Position numbers and translations under genes: made by a program. Below are positions 14,066-22,813 of a stretch of 32,618 nucleotides of DNA, piece after piece. The DNA is from GCA-2861595 sp035536185 (GTDB lineage: Bacteria; Actinomycetota; Acidimicrobiia; Acidimicrobiales; GCA-2861595), in NCBI GenBank assembly GCA_035536185.1, contig DATLOM010000020.1, forward strand, positions 1-32,618. The letters run 5' to 3'. Numbering within the stretch: the first letter of the stretch is position 1; each line of letters begins with the position of its first letter. The notes beneath the pieces are model-generated. The model saw only the letters and a program-made list of their open reading frames with translations, ran no database searches and had not been told where the DNA came from.

Positions 14066-15052
14066 TTAAGACGCCCTGCTCGACACCTTCCGCCGCTTGG
14101 CCTCGGCTGCTGCAAAGCCACCGAAGAGGGCGACAAGGGAGGCGCTGAAGATGCCCATGGCCAACGCAGCCTGCCCGGCAGGACCACCGGAGTTTCGGGC
14201 CGAGTCGGCCACGTTGGGCAACAGCGACGCGTCGCTGGCGGCGTTGAAGCCGCTGTAGAGGTCACCCGAGACGGTGTTGGCCGCAGGGGCCTTGGCTGTC
14301 TGGTCATCGGCTGATCCCGCGGGCGTAGCGCTCGGGGCAGCGCCCGAAGTGGCTACCGAACCGGAGAACACCGGCTGGCCTGCAGGAGCGGTGGGCGCAC
14401 CAGCGCGGGCAGCGGGGCTCTGGGCCCGAGCAGGCGAGGCGCCAGGACCAGCGCTGGTGGGCTGGGAACCAGCCCGCTGAGCGGTGGCCGCGTCAGAGGT
14501 GGCGGGCTCGGCGTCGCTCGGGGTGGCGAAGCTCTGGGTGCCTCCCTGGCTGGGAACCGCGACGCTGCCAGTGCCACTGCTGGTGCGCGGCTGCTGGGTC
14601 TCCTCACCGCTGGTGCTGGCCGAGTTCTGGCCTGTACGGGTCTGTCCAGGACCGCTGCCGCTGGTGGGAGACGTTGTGGGCGTGACCTCGAAAGAGGCCC
14701 TGGCCACCGACTGCTGCTGGACCAGATAGATGGTGTAGACGCCGGGCTCGGCCGTCCCGGGAATGGTGACAGCGACGTTGAAGCTCGGGCCTGACGGCTG
14801 GGCCAGCAACTGACCGACCGCTGAGTTCCAGCGGATGTCCACAGGACCTTGTTGCCACTCGCGGCCTTCCAAGTTCACCTCGCTGCCTGCGGGGCCCGCC
14901 GACGACGACGGGGTGCCCTGGGCGGTGGTACCACGAAACGTCACCGAAGGCGCTCCCGTGCAGGCAAAGGCCAGGCTTGTCGCGGCCAGCACCGCCGTGG
15001 CGGCACCAAGCAGTCCCACTGTGCTCTTGTGTAGCGTCGAAGATCGGCTCAT
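14066..15052 (-). CDS. secreted stalk protein with Ser/Thr/Ala-rich region and C-terminal membrane anchor
   Basis: The 328-residue protein has a signal peptide (MSRSSTLHKSTVGLLGAATA to about residue 30), then a small beta-rich Ig-like domain at about 45-125 (GSEVNLEGREWQQG to PGVYTIYLVQQQ). A long low-complexity Ser/Thr/Ala/Pro/Gln region follows (about 130-270), and a C-terminal transmembrane helix with a basic tail (AEAKRRKVSSRAS). There is no LPXTG, so it is not a classical sortase substrate. ATG at 15052 has GGGAGGA 8 nt upstream; the open frame continues back into an unrelated DUF222 relic. It is the first gene of a surface operon with the BNR and Kelch proteins and could present them or act as a stalk. 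Function not known. Confidence 0.8.
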   Translation of the reverse strand: MSRSSTLHKSTVGLLGAATAVLAATSLAFACTGAPSVTFRGTTAQGTPSSSAGPAGSEVNLEGREWQQGPVDIRWNSAVGQLLAQPSGPSFNVAVTIPGTAEPGVYTIYLVQQQSVARASFEVTPTTSPTSGSGPGQTRTGQNSASTSGEETQQPRTSSGTGSVAVPSQGGTQSFATPSDAEPATSDAATAQRAGSQPTSAGPGASPARAQSPAARAGAPTAPAGQPVFSGSVATSGAAPSATPAGSADDQTAKAPAANTVSGDLYSGFNAASDASLLPNVADSARNSGGPAGQAALAMGIFSASLVALFGGFAAAEAKRRKVSSRAS

Positions 15053-15181
15053 ATCCCATTCCTCCCAATTTGGCGGCTCAGCACCGGCCCTGAGCTCGTG
15101 AACCACATTGGCCTGGCTAACTCCATAGACCTCTTTGCACAATGTGCTCCACGTTGATAATCCGGTAGCAGGGCTTGGGGT

Positions 15182-15287
15182 ACTTGTAGCTGCCAGGACT
15201 ACGGCTCCCTCATCGGAGGAAAGCCGGGCCTCGACCACCAGCGACCCGTCGTCGTCCCAGTGCCATCGCAGGTAGCGGCGATCCTGG
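15182..15287 (-). pseudogene. fragment of a DUF222 (13E12-type) HNH gene
   Basis: The minus-strand frame reads QDRRYLRWHWDDDGSLVVEA then RLSSDEGAVVLAATS, a conserved block from the DUF222 domain of 13E12-type HNH endonucleases. Nothing else of the gene is present. The same block occurs in the larger relic at 25861-26487. It lies upstream of the stalk protein gene and shares its frame, which artificially extends that open frame. Confidence 0.65.
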
Positions 15288-15321
15288 TGGACCGTTCATG
15301 CTGTCGACCGAGTCGGCGGCT

Positions 15322-16239
15322 TCAAGAACCCCAGCGGCTCCCGACGTACTTCTCCCGCTCCAACCCGTTGAGCGCCCTCGTGCCGTTGGCCACTCTGACG
15401 TAGAACTCCGTGCGGGTCTCCTTGGGCCCGCCGGGCTTCTGGAGGATCACCTTGGCGTCCACTGGGAAGCCGGCCGGATCGACCTGCACGCGACACAGGT
15501 CGTGGCCGTCGACTCTGTGGATCCGGGGGCGGACGTTGGTGGCCGCGGCCTCGCCCATGGAGGTGGCGACGATGTTGGCGAGGTGCTGCTGGAACCAGTC
15601 CCTCGGGTCCTGGTCCCTCTTCGACCGGCTGGCGTAGTCCGAGTCCAGCCCGTGAACCGTGCCGTCGTCCGCGACGCCGAGGAGCAGGGTGCCCCCCTCC
15701 CGGGAGTTCATGAAAGCGGCGATGGTCTTGAGCGAGGCGGTTTCGAGAGGCTTGAACACCGTGCCGTCCTCTGCGTGGGTGCGAAGGGTGGCCTTGTACT
15801 CGAGGTGGGTGGACTCCTTGTCCGGCCCGAGGAGTTCGACGATGTCGCAGTGCTCCTGGTGCATGACCCTGGCCCGGCCCTGCACGAAGGGCAGGTAGGC
15901 GGCGAGCACGTCGGCTTGCATATCCGGGTTGTCGACGTAGGCGAGGGCCATGTCCTCGGCTACGCCGAGCTGGTCGAGGACGCCGGCCATGGCCTCCTTC
16001 TCGAGCACCAGCTTGAAGTTTTCCGGCGTGTTGGCCGTGGCCGCCTGCTGTATGTCGGCCCGCTTGGTCAGCTTGTCGAACACGGCGTCGTAGAAGACCC
16101 GGTCCTCGGGGGCGAAGTCGGTGCCGAAGCGCTCGTTGAGCCGCTGGATGATCTGCGACAGCGGCTCGTCCTCGGGCTCGTGGAGCTTGCCGCCACCGAA
16201 GATGGTCGTGACTTCGCCCCGGGTCTCGGTGAGGGTCAC
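15322..16239 (-). pseudogene. hsdR: C-terminal part of HsdR fused to an AlbA_2/Schlafen-like domain
   Basis: The first about 145 codons continue the HsdR C-terminal helical region (SVTLTETRGEV, then RLNERFGTDFAPEDRVFYDA, ending LPFVQGRARVMHQ). The next about 160 codons form an AlbA_2/Schlafen-type domain: DIVELLGPDKESTHLEYKAT, IAAFMNSREGGTLLLGVADD and EFYVRVANGTRALN. The domain follows without a linker. A frame break separates this part from the middle piece: one G is missing near 16241 (TTCGAGGTTCGG). The break leaves a GTG at 16239 overlapping the TGA of the piece upstream, so it could be translated by coupling. Whether the fusion is functional is open. AlbA_2 domains are nucleic-acid binding or nuclease-like by family. 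Confidence 0.7.
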
Positions 16240-16646
16240 CGAACCTCGAAGGTCAGCTCCATCTTGAGATGGGTCAGCTCCACCTCGGGGTGCACGGCCT
16301 CGGCGCCGCCCTCCTTGACGAAGGCGGCCAGCGCCTTGCAGAACAGGTAGTCGCGCTCCAGCTTGGCGTCGGTGAAGGCCACGACCTGAGACAGGAAGGC
16401 GTAGGTGCGGAGGAACCGGTTGAGGGCGTCGCGGAAGCGGTCCTGCTCGCCGTCGTCGAGGTCGAAGAAGCGGTCGATGGCCGGCGCCAGGGCGGCGTGG
16501 ACCCGGTCGTGGGCGACCTTGCCCCTGGCCACCAGCAGGGCGACGGTGCGCTCGATCTCTTCGGACCACAGCACGCCGAAGGGGTCGAGGGCGTGGCGGG
16601 TGTCGTAGAGCAGGTTCGGGTCCGTCGGCGGGGCGACGGTGGCGCC
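16236..16646 (-). pseudogene. hsdR: middle piece of hsdR after an in-frame stop
   Basis: After the TAA at 16647-16649 the same frame continues GATVAPPTDPNLLYDTRHAL, then LWSEEIERTVALLV and VHPEVELTHLKMELTFE, all normal HsdR sequence. It ends at TGA 16236-16238 because of a 1-nt deletion. The first usable start inside it is near 16574 and has no ribosome-binding site. This stretch links the helicase part to the C-terminal part. Confidence 0.7.
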
Positions 16647-18806
16647 TTAGTAGGGCTCGAAGGCGGCCCGGATGTCCTCGGCATCGTTGCGGAAGTCGAG
16701 CACGAACGTGCCCTCCTTCCGCACTCCGCCGCGGTCGTAGGTGCGGTTGAGGCGTGACAACGTCTGAACGGCGGCGAGGCCGGTGAGGGGCTTGTCGACG
16801 TACATGGCGTAGAGCTTGGGCTGGTCGAAGCCGGTCTGGTACTTCTCGGCCACCACCAGCAGATGCCAGTCGTCGGTGTCGAACTCGGCCGCGGTCTGGG
16901 ACTCGGGGAAGCCGTTCATCGACGACTCGGTGACGTCGGCCCCTTCGAGGTCGAGGGTGCCGGAAAACGCCACCAGCACCCCGACATCGGTGTAGCCCTT
17001 GTCGTTGATGTAGGTCTCCAGGGCCAGCTTGTAGCGCGCCGCGTGCTCCCGGGAGGCGGTCACGACCATGGCCTTGGCCATGCCCCCGATGCGGTGGCGG
17101 ACCTTGGCCCGGTAGTGCTCGACGATCACCTCGGCCTTCTGGGCCAGCTGGTGGGGGTGCAGCGACACGAACCGGGCGATGGCGGCGCGTGCCTTACCAG
17201 GGTCGTAGGTGGGGTCCTCGGGCGTGGCCTGTTCGATCTGCCAGTACGTCTGGTAGGTGACGTAGTTGGCCAGCACGTCGTGGATGAAGCCCTCCTCGAT
17301 GGCCTGGCGCATGGAGTAGAGGTGGAACGGCACGTGGCGGTCGGTGCCCGGGTCGTAGCGGCCGAACAGCTCCAGGGTGCGGGCCTTGGGGGTGGCCGTG
17401 AAGGCGAAGAACGACAGGTTGGGCTGGCGACCCCGGGCCGCCACCACGGCCGCCAGCGCGTCCTCAGCAGGGTCGGGCGGCTCTTCCGGGTGAGGCTCGC
17501 CCGCCTTGGCGCCCAGCACCGCCTTGAGGGCGGTGGCGGCGTCGCCGGTCTGGGACGAGTGGGCCTCGTCCACGATCACGGCGTACGTGCGATCGGGAAG
17601 CGCCTCGATCTTGCCGGTGACGAAGGGGAACTTCTGCAGGGTGGTGATGACGATGCGGGCCTGCTCGCCCGCCAGTGCCTCGGCCAGCTGCTGGGAGTCC
17701 TGATCGATGCGCACCACGACGCCGTGGGCGTGCTCGAACTGGTAGATGGTGTCCTGGAGCTGGCGGTCGAGCACCCGCCGGTCGGTGATCACCACCACCT
17801 TGTCGAACACCTTGGCGTCGGCGTCGTCGTGCAGCGACGACAGCCGGTGGGCCAGCCAGGCGATGGTGTTCGACTTGCCGGAGCCCGCGGAGTGCTGCAC
17901 CAGGTAGTGCCCGCCGGCGCCCTGCTCCCGGGCCTCGCCGGCGAGGGCCAGCACCGCGTCCCACTGGTGGAACCGCGGAAAGATCACCGCCGGCTCCGTC
18001 TTGGAGCCCTTGGGCGCCGGCTCCACGTGCACGAAGCGGTTCAGCAGATCCAGCCAGGCGTCGCGCTGCCACACCCGCTCCCACAGGTAGGCCGTGCGGT
18101 GCCCGTGTGGGTTCGGCGGGTTCCCAGCCCCCAGGTCGTGGCCCCGGTTGAAGGGCAGGAACCGGGTGGCCTTGCCGGCCAGGCGGGTGGTCATGGCCAC
18201 CCGCTCGGTGTCCACGGCGAAGTGCACCACGGCCCGGCGCATCAGCGGGTTCTTCGGGTCGCGGGTCGTGCGGTACTGCTCGATGGCCTCGCCGACTCCC
18301 TGGCCGGTGATGGCGTTCTTCAGCTCTGCCGTGGCCACCGGCACGCCGTTCACGAACAGGCATAGGTCCACCGTCCTGGTCGACCCGGTTTGGTACGGAA
18401 GCTGGCGGGTGACGGTCAGCCTGTTCTTCCCGTAGCGCTCCACCAGCTCCGGCGTCAGCCCCGACGCCGGCCGGAAGAAGGCCAGGCGGATGGTCACCCC
18501 CAGGTCCACCACCCCGTGGCGCACCACGTCGACCGTGCCCCGGGCGTCCAGCTCCTTGGCCAGCCGGTCGGCGAACCCCCGCTGCGCCTTGTCCGGGTCC
18601 CCGTAGAGGTTCCGCAGCTCAGCCCACTTGTCGGCCTGGGTGTCCCCGATGAAGGCGAACAACTCGGCGGTGTCGAGGGCGCGGACCGGGTCGAAGTCGG
18701 CCGGCGCCCCCTGCGCCGTCCCGACCTTCGCCAGGTCATAGCCGCCGTGGTCGACGAGCCAGCCGCAGATGAACGACTCGAATCCCGCCTCGTCGACCTT
18801 GCTCAC
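16647..18806 (-). CDS. hsdR: type I restriction enzyme R subunit, N-terminal nuclease-helicase part
   Basis: The 719-residue frame holds the PD-(D/E)xK nuclease (Asp147 in RTVDLCLFV and ELK at 161-163, then Q-x-x-x-Y in EAIEQYRTT) and the superfamily 2 helicase motor (Walker A SAGSGKSN at 306-313, motif Ia/Ib, DEAH at 413-416, FTATPK, and later VVAEKYQTGFDQP). It would cleave DNA after ATP-driven translocation, in complex with HsdM2S. The frame stops with TAA after AEDIRAAFEPY, where relatives have another Tyr (TAC or TAT), so the cause looks like a single substitution. The C-terminal region needed to bind HsdM follows in pieces to 15322. GTG start at 18806 overlaps hsdS by 4 nt. Confidence 0.85.
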   Translation of the reverse strand: MSKVDEAGFESFICGWLVDHGGYDLAKVGTAQGAPADFDPVRALDTAELFAFIGDTQADKWAELRNLYGDPDKAQRGFADRLAKELDARGTVDVVRHGVVDLGVTIRLAFFRPASGLTPELVERYGKNRLTVTRQLPYQTGSTRTVDLCLFVNGVPVATAELKNAITGQGVGEAIEQYRTTRDPKNPLMRRAVVHFAVDTERVAMTTRLAGKATRFLPFNRGHDLGAGNPPNPHGHRTAYLWERVWQRDAWLDLLNRFVHVEPAPKGSKTEPAVIFPRFHQWDAVLALAGEAREQGAGGHYLVQHSAGSGKSNTIAWLAHRLSSLHDDADAKVFDKVVVITDRRVLDRQLQDTIYQFEHAHGVVVRIDQDSQQLAEALAGEQARIVITTLQKFPFVTGKIEALPDRTYAVIVDEAHSSQTGDAATALKAVLGAKAGEPHPEEPPDPAEDALAAVVAARGRQPNLSFFAFTATPKARTLELFGRYDPGTDRHVPFHLYSMRQAIEEGFIHDVLANYVTYQTYWQIEQATPEDPTYDPGKARAAIARFVSLHPHQLAQKAEVIVEHYRAKVRHRIGGMAKAMVVTASREHAARYKLALETYINDKGYTDVGVLVAFSGTLDLEGADVTESSMNGFPESQTAAEFDTDDWHLLVVAEKYQTGFDQPKLYAMYVDKPLTGLAAVQTLSRLNRTYDRGGVRKEGTFVLDFRNDAEDIRAAFEPY

Positions 18807-20044
18807 GCAGCCACTCCTGGAATCGCCAGCTCGCCCGTCACCGCAGCGGTGATCATTGCCTGGCGGTGTTCCTGGAGAAGGGTGATCTGCAGCGACAGCT
18901 TGTCCATCGTCTCCGCCGCAGTGGCCCGGAGCTTCTTGGCCTCGCTGACGATGCGCGTCTGAACAGCTACAGCGGGGAGCGGTACAGAAATCGCCTTTGC
19001 GATGTCAAGGTTGATTCGGCTTCGCGTGGTTCCCCGAGCAGCCAATGCAACGTGAGTGGCACCAGCTGGAGAGGACAGGAACAGCGCCAAAAAATCTGCG
19101 TCGCCTCGAGCGCCTTCAACTTCTGCGCAGTAACAATCTGCCTTCACGAGGGCGGGACCAAGATCAGGTGCCACACATGCCCGCCCGACATGGTTGTTGG
19201 CATCACCAAGGCCAGCTATCAAGAGATGGCCGGCTAAAACGCGATGCCGCGACAGCTGGTTGAAGTGGTCTAGCGAGATGAATGCCCTATCGTCGTCTTT
19301 AAACTCGGCGAAGCCAATATTGCCGAGTCGAACAACTCGCGCACCATCAGTCGAGTAGTGGCTCGAAGTCAGGGAACTTCCAAACGGCCCGTCCGTGATG
19401 TACCGAAGGGCTCTCCGGAGCGGCACGATCTCGGCCTGTGCGCGTTCAATCGCCGAGACAACACCCGTCCAGAAGCGCTCACGGAGGAGGTCGATCATGC
19501 GGCGCTTCTTGGTGATAAGGGCGTCGATGCGGGCGGTCTCGGTGTCGAGGAATTCGGCGATCACACACTGCTCGCGTGCTGAGGGCACAGACAGCACCGT
19601 TGAGGTGATCACATCGCGTCTCAGGCCGAATCTCGTGACTCCAGTCGCTCCGGTCGACAACTGACCTCTTGCGTCGTCGGAGGACATCGCCCAGTACAGG
19701 TACCGACCGGTGATAGCGCCATCTCGTGGCCGTAGCAGGGCCAGGTGGTACCCGAGGACCATGTCGCCGGAAGAAGACTCCACGAAGGCGGGAATGCCGA
19801 TGTCGTCGGCAGTCTCAGAGTCTTTCGTGATCACGACGTCACCAGGACGCACGCGAAACGCTTTGACCTGTCCTAGTGTCGCCGTGGCCTCCATTAGGTC
19901 CATCGCTGGCGACAGACGGTCGCCGTAGTACACGTCGGTGTAGTTCACGAGCCGAACAGCAACTTCGCCCTCTGCCGACTTCTTGTCAACGTTGCTGACC
20001 GACACCTCCGCAACGTGTTTTACGGGATGTCGGGGCCAACTCAC
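18803..20044 (-). CDS. hsdS: type I restriction-modification specificity subunit
   Basis: The 413-residue protein has two target-recognition domains (about 1-150 and 205-365) separated and followed by the conserved helical segments (REQCVIAEFLDTETARIDAL and, at the C-terminus, TMDKLSLQITLLQEHRQAMI then AAVTGELAIPG). It directs methylation and restriction to a bipartite site, which cannot be read from sequence. The frame is uninterrupted. It begins with GTG at 20044 overlapping the last codon of hsdM and ends overlapping the hsdR start, so all three genes form one operon. Base composition in the second recognition domain is somewhat lower in GC than its neighbours, as usual for exchangeable domains. 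Confidence 0.9.
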   Translation of the reverse strand: MSWPRHPVKHVAEVSVSNVDKKSAEGEVAVRLVNYTDVYYGDRLSPAMDLMEATATLGQVKAFRVRPGDVVITKDSETADDIGIPAFVESSSGDMVLGYHLALLRPRDGAITGRYLYWAMSSDDARGQLSTGATGVTRFGLRRDVITSTVLSVPSAREQCVIAEFLDTETARIDALITKKRRMIDLLRERFWTGVVSAIERAQAEIVPLRRALRYITDGPFGSSLTSSHYSTDGARVVRLGNIGFAEFKDDDRAFISLDHFNQLSRHRVLAGHLLIAGLGDANNHVGRACVAPDLGPALVKADCYCAEVEGARGDADFLALFLSSPAGATHVALAARGTTRSRINLDIAKAISVPLPAVAVQTRIVSEAKKLRATAAETMDKLSLQITLLQEHRQAMITAAVTGELAIPGVAA

Positions 20045-20208
20045 TCGGTTACCTCACGCAGCAGGTCCTGGATCTCGGCTTCGAGTTGCTTGATCTCGGC
20101 ATCGATCTCTTCCAGGGGCCTCGGCGCGACGTAGGTGTAGAAGTGGCGGGTGAGCGGTATCTCGTAGCCGATCTTGGTCTTGTCGTGGTCGACCCAGGCG
20201 TCAGGGAC
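20041..20208 (-). pseudogene. hsdM: C-terminal tail of HsdM in a shifted frame
   Basis: The frame reads PDAWVDHDKTKIGYEIPLTR, then HFYTYVAPRPLEEIDAEIKQ, to the end LLREVTE. This is the normal end of an HsdM subunit, which contacts HsdS. It is separated from the main frame by one extra base near 20209 (TACCGTCCC where TACGTCCC would read through). The open frame extends upstream to 20286 but only this part is HsdM-like. It overlaps the hsdS start by 4 nt. Confidence 0.75.
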
Positions 20209-22114
20209 GGTAGGGGTGGACCTCGGTGGCCATGTAGTCGTCGATGGCGGAGCAGTACTCGACGGTGCGGAGCCGGGCGGTGACATCGGCTTCGTAGATG
20301 ACGGGTATCGGGGGGAGGGGGACGTTCTCGTTGTCGCGCAGGTCGGGGTCGGGCAGGGCGCTGCCTTTGGCGTCGGTGACCGGGACGGCGTCCGGATCGC
20401 GGACGGCGAGTGCGTCGAGGATCGCCGTGCGCAGTGGCCTGCCCTTGATCCCGGCCTGGGCCATCAGGGCGACGACGCGCTTCTCGGCGATCGCAGGGTC
20501 ATCGAGAGGTTCGCCTCGCCAACCGTCGAGGCCGGCCCGAAGGGCGGCGCGGGCGGCACCGTCGAGCTTGGCAATCCTGGGGTCGGCGTCGAGGGCGGCG
20601 AAGGTCTCGTCGGTGGCCTCCCAGCGCACGCGCAGCGGGCGCTCGACAGCGATGCGGAGGAAGCCAAAGCTCACGTTGGGGAAGATCTTGACTCGCACGC
20701 CCGAGGGATGGTCGGCGTCGGTGAACTCGCCGTAGGAGCGGACGATGTTGTCGATCTGGGCCTGGCTGATCTGCTTGCGCTTCTCCCCCAGGCTCTTGCG
20801 CATCTTGGTCCACATGGACCGGGCGTCGACCAGCTGGACCTTGCCGCGGCGCTCGGGGCGCTTGCGGTTGGTGACGACCCAGAAGTAGGTGGAGATGCCG
20901 GTGTTGTAGAAGAGCTGGTCGGGCAGGGCCACGACGGCTTCGAGCCAGTCGTTCTCGATGATCCAGCGGCGGATCTCCGACTCGCCCGAGCCGGCGGCGC
21001 CGGTGAACAGCGGTGAGCCGTTGAACACGATGGCCACCCGTGAGCCGCCCTGGGCGGCGGGCTTCATCTTGGCGATCATGTGCTGGAGGAACAGGAAGCT
21101 GCCGTCATTGATGCGGGGCAGGCCGGCACCGAAGCGCCCGGCGAAGCCCTTCTTCTCGGCTTCGTCACGGATGGGCTCGGCGACCTTCTTCCACTCCACG
21201 CCGAAGGGCGGATTGGCGATGGCGTAGTCGACGTGGAGACCGGCGTGGCCGTCCTCGGTGAAGCTGTTGCCGTAGACGATGTGGCCGGCATCCTGGCCCT
21301 TCAACATCATGTCCGAGCGGCAGACGGCGTAGGTCTCGGCGTTGAGCTCCTGGCCGTAGACGTGGAGGCGGGCGCTGGGGTTGTGCTCACGTAGATAGTC
21401 CTCGGCCACCGAGAGCATCCCCCCGGTACCGCACGCCGGGTCGAGGATGGTCTTGGAGATGCCGGGCTTGGTGAGCAGGTTGCTGTCCTCGATGAACAGC
21501 AGGTTCACCATGAGGCGGATCACCTCGCGGGGGGTGAAGTGCTCGCCGGCCGTCTCGTTCGACAGCTCCGAGAACCGGCGAATGAGCTCTTCGTAGAGGT
21601 AGCCCATCTCCAGGTTGGACACGGCGTCGGGGTGCAGGTCGATGTCGGCGAACTTCGACACCACCAGGTAGAGAAGGTTGGAGCGGTCGAGGCGCGTGAT
21701 CTGGGTGTCGAAGCCGAACTTGTCGATCACATCGCGGGCGCCGGTCGAGAAGCTGGCGACGTAGTGGCGCAGGTTGTCGGCCAGGTCGTCGGGGGCGGCG
21801 AGGAGCTTCGCGAAGTCGTACCTGGAGGTGTTGAAGAACTGCTCTCCCGACGCCGCGATCAGGATCGGATCAAGGTTCTCCGCCCGGTCCCCGTACTTCG
21901 CGGCCTGGTCGAGCACCCTCTGCTTCGTCGGCTCCAGCACGCAGTCGAGGCGCCTCAGCACCGTGAGGGGCAGCACGACCCGGCCGTACTCCGACTGCTT
22001 GTAGTCGCCCCGCAGCAGGTCGGCCACGGACCAGATGAAGCCGGCGTGGTTGCGGATGGTCGGGTTGGCAGGTTCCGCCACGGCGGCGCTCCTCACGATC
22101 TGGGGTGCAGCCAT
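20201..22114 (-). CDS. hsdM: type I restriction-modification methyltransferase subunit
   Basis: The 637-residue frame begins with the HsdM N-terminal helical domain (FIWSVADLLRGDYKQSEYGR) and carries the adenine-N6 methyltransferase motifs DPACGTGG (225-232, SAM binding) and NPPF (301-304, catalytic). The target-facing region EHFTPREVIRLMV precedes them. It methylates the host site together with HsdS. The frame ends at EVHPYRP-stop because of a 1-nt insertion near 20209; the missing tail is at 20041-20208. If real, the truncation removes about 55 residues that contact HsdS and may weaken the complex. ATG at 22114 is supported by the conserved N-terminus. Long frame without other defects. Confidence 0.9.
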   Translation of the reverse strand: MAAPQIVRSAAVAEPANPTIRNHAGFIWSVADLLRGDYKQSEYGRVVLPLTVLRRLDCVLEPTKQRVLDQAAKYGDRAENLDPILIAASGEQFFNTSRYDFAKLLAAPDDLADNLRHYVASFSTGARDVIDKFGFDTQITRLDRSNLLYLVVSKFADIDLHPDAVSNLEMGYLYEELIRRFSELSNETAGEHFTPREVIRLMVNLLFIEDSNLLTKPGISKTILDPACGTGGMLSVAEDYLREHNPSARLHVYGQELNAETYAVCRSDMMLKGQDAGHIVYGNSFTEDGHAGLHVDYAIANPPFGVEWKKVAEPIRDEAEKKGFAGRFGAGLPRINDGSFLFLQHMIAKMKPAAQGGSRVAIVFNGSPLFTGAAGSGESEIRRWIIENDWLEAVVALPDQLFYNTGISTYFWVVTNRKRPERRGKVQLVDARSMWTKMRKSLGEKRKQISQAQIDNIVRSYGEFTDADHPSGVRVKIFPNVSFGFLRIAVERPLRVRWEATDETFAALDADPRIAKLDGAARAALRAGLDGWRGEPLDDPAIAEKRVVALMAQAGIKGRPLRTAILDALAVRDPDAVPVTDAKGSALPDPDLRDNENVPLPPIPVIYEADVTARLRTVEYCSAIDDYMATEVHPYRP

Positions 22115-22227
22115 GCTGGCACCGACTGATCTCCCGCGCCGAACACGGGCGGCGCGGCGTCACGGACTTGGTGCTCTGGTGAAACATCAAGTGACCGCGC
22201 CTGATCGCAGGCGGCGGCCGTAGGCGG

Positions 22228-22722
22228 ATGAAGAACGGCGCGACTCCTCATGCTGAGGGTGCTCTACTACCAGCGGTGCGAGAAACGCTTCGCAACGGAG
22301 CCCGGATCGGTCCCGGAACAATCTCGCCCAAACGGCTGCTCCTGGCCTTGGCGGCAGGAGCCAGCCTCCTCCATGGGTGTGGCGTCGGCGACGGCGCGAC
22401 CGAAGGCCAGGATCGGTCGGAACCTTCGGCCAGCTCGACCACCGCCACCCCGTGGACCCACGTCGAGGTTGGGGTGGCATCGATTGACCGGGTCGTCGAC
22501 GACCTGCACCTCGCAGTCACGACGGAGCCTGTTCCTACGGCTGACGGCGTCGGCGATTGCGCCATCGAGCTTGTCGATGCCACGCAGAAGGACATCATCG
22601 GCGTCGCCATAACTGCGGGAGCGCCTGAGCCCACGCTGCGTCGGTCCGATATACCGTCGGTACCATCTGGTACGCGAGGGCGACCTACTCGGCGCAAAGC
22701 CCGCCTCGGTCACGACACCTGA
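22228..22722 (+). CDS. putative lipoprotein, unknown function
   Basis: The 164-codon frame contains KRLLLALAAGASLLHGC, a hydrophobic stretch ending in a possible lipobox Cys51, then a Ser/Thr/Glu-rich linker and a short acidic beta-like region (VEVGVASIDRVVDDLHLAV to TQKDIIGVAITAG). The third-codon-position GC is high from about codon 27 onward, which suggests coding. The first 26 codons before the hydrophobic segment look unlike a signal peptide, so the start is doubtful or the 5' end has been replaced. The minus strand just before it carries a scrap resembling the end of the methyltransferase at 26489. I do not recognise a family. Confidence 0.4.
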   Translation: MKNGATPHAEGALLPAVRETLRNGARIGPGTISPKRLLLALAAGASLLHGCGVGDGATEGQDRSEPSASSTTATPWTHVEVGVASIDRVVDDLHLAVTTEPVPTADGVGDCAIELVDATQKDIIGVAITAGAPEPTLRRSDIPSVPSGTRGRPTRRKARLGHDT

Positions 22723-22813
22723 CCCAGCCGATCGCGAGGATGAGGTGAGGGCTCACCCCGTCCGACAGTGATTCCCGCCACACCGCCACTCACGAGATAC
22801 GACACCAGCGCAC

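Noticed and set aside
14042..14083. Inverted repeat TAAGTT/AACTTA at the end of the stalk protein gene as a terminator
   Set aside because: Six-bp arms separated by about 20 bases and no T tract; too weak, and the operon probably continues into the BNR gene.
16863..18365. 500-codon plus-strand open frame opposite hsdR
   Set aside because: It is the high-GC shadow of the hsdR helicase gene. Its translation is Gly/Val/His/Leu-rich with no domain, whereas hsdR has all expected motifs.
20174..21016. 280-codon plus-strand frame opposite hsdM
   Set aside because: Antisense shadow of hsdM; low-complexity Gly/Val/Asp translation.
22200..22245. Scrap resembling the end of the methyltransferase at 26489
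   Set aside because: About 40 bases of partial similarity (APFFI, YGRR) with a frame change; too short to call a feature, so only mentioned.
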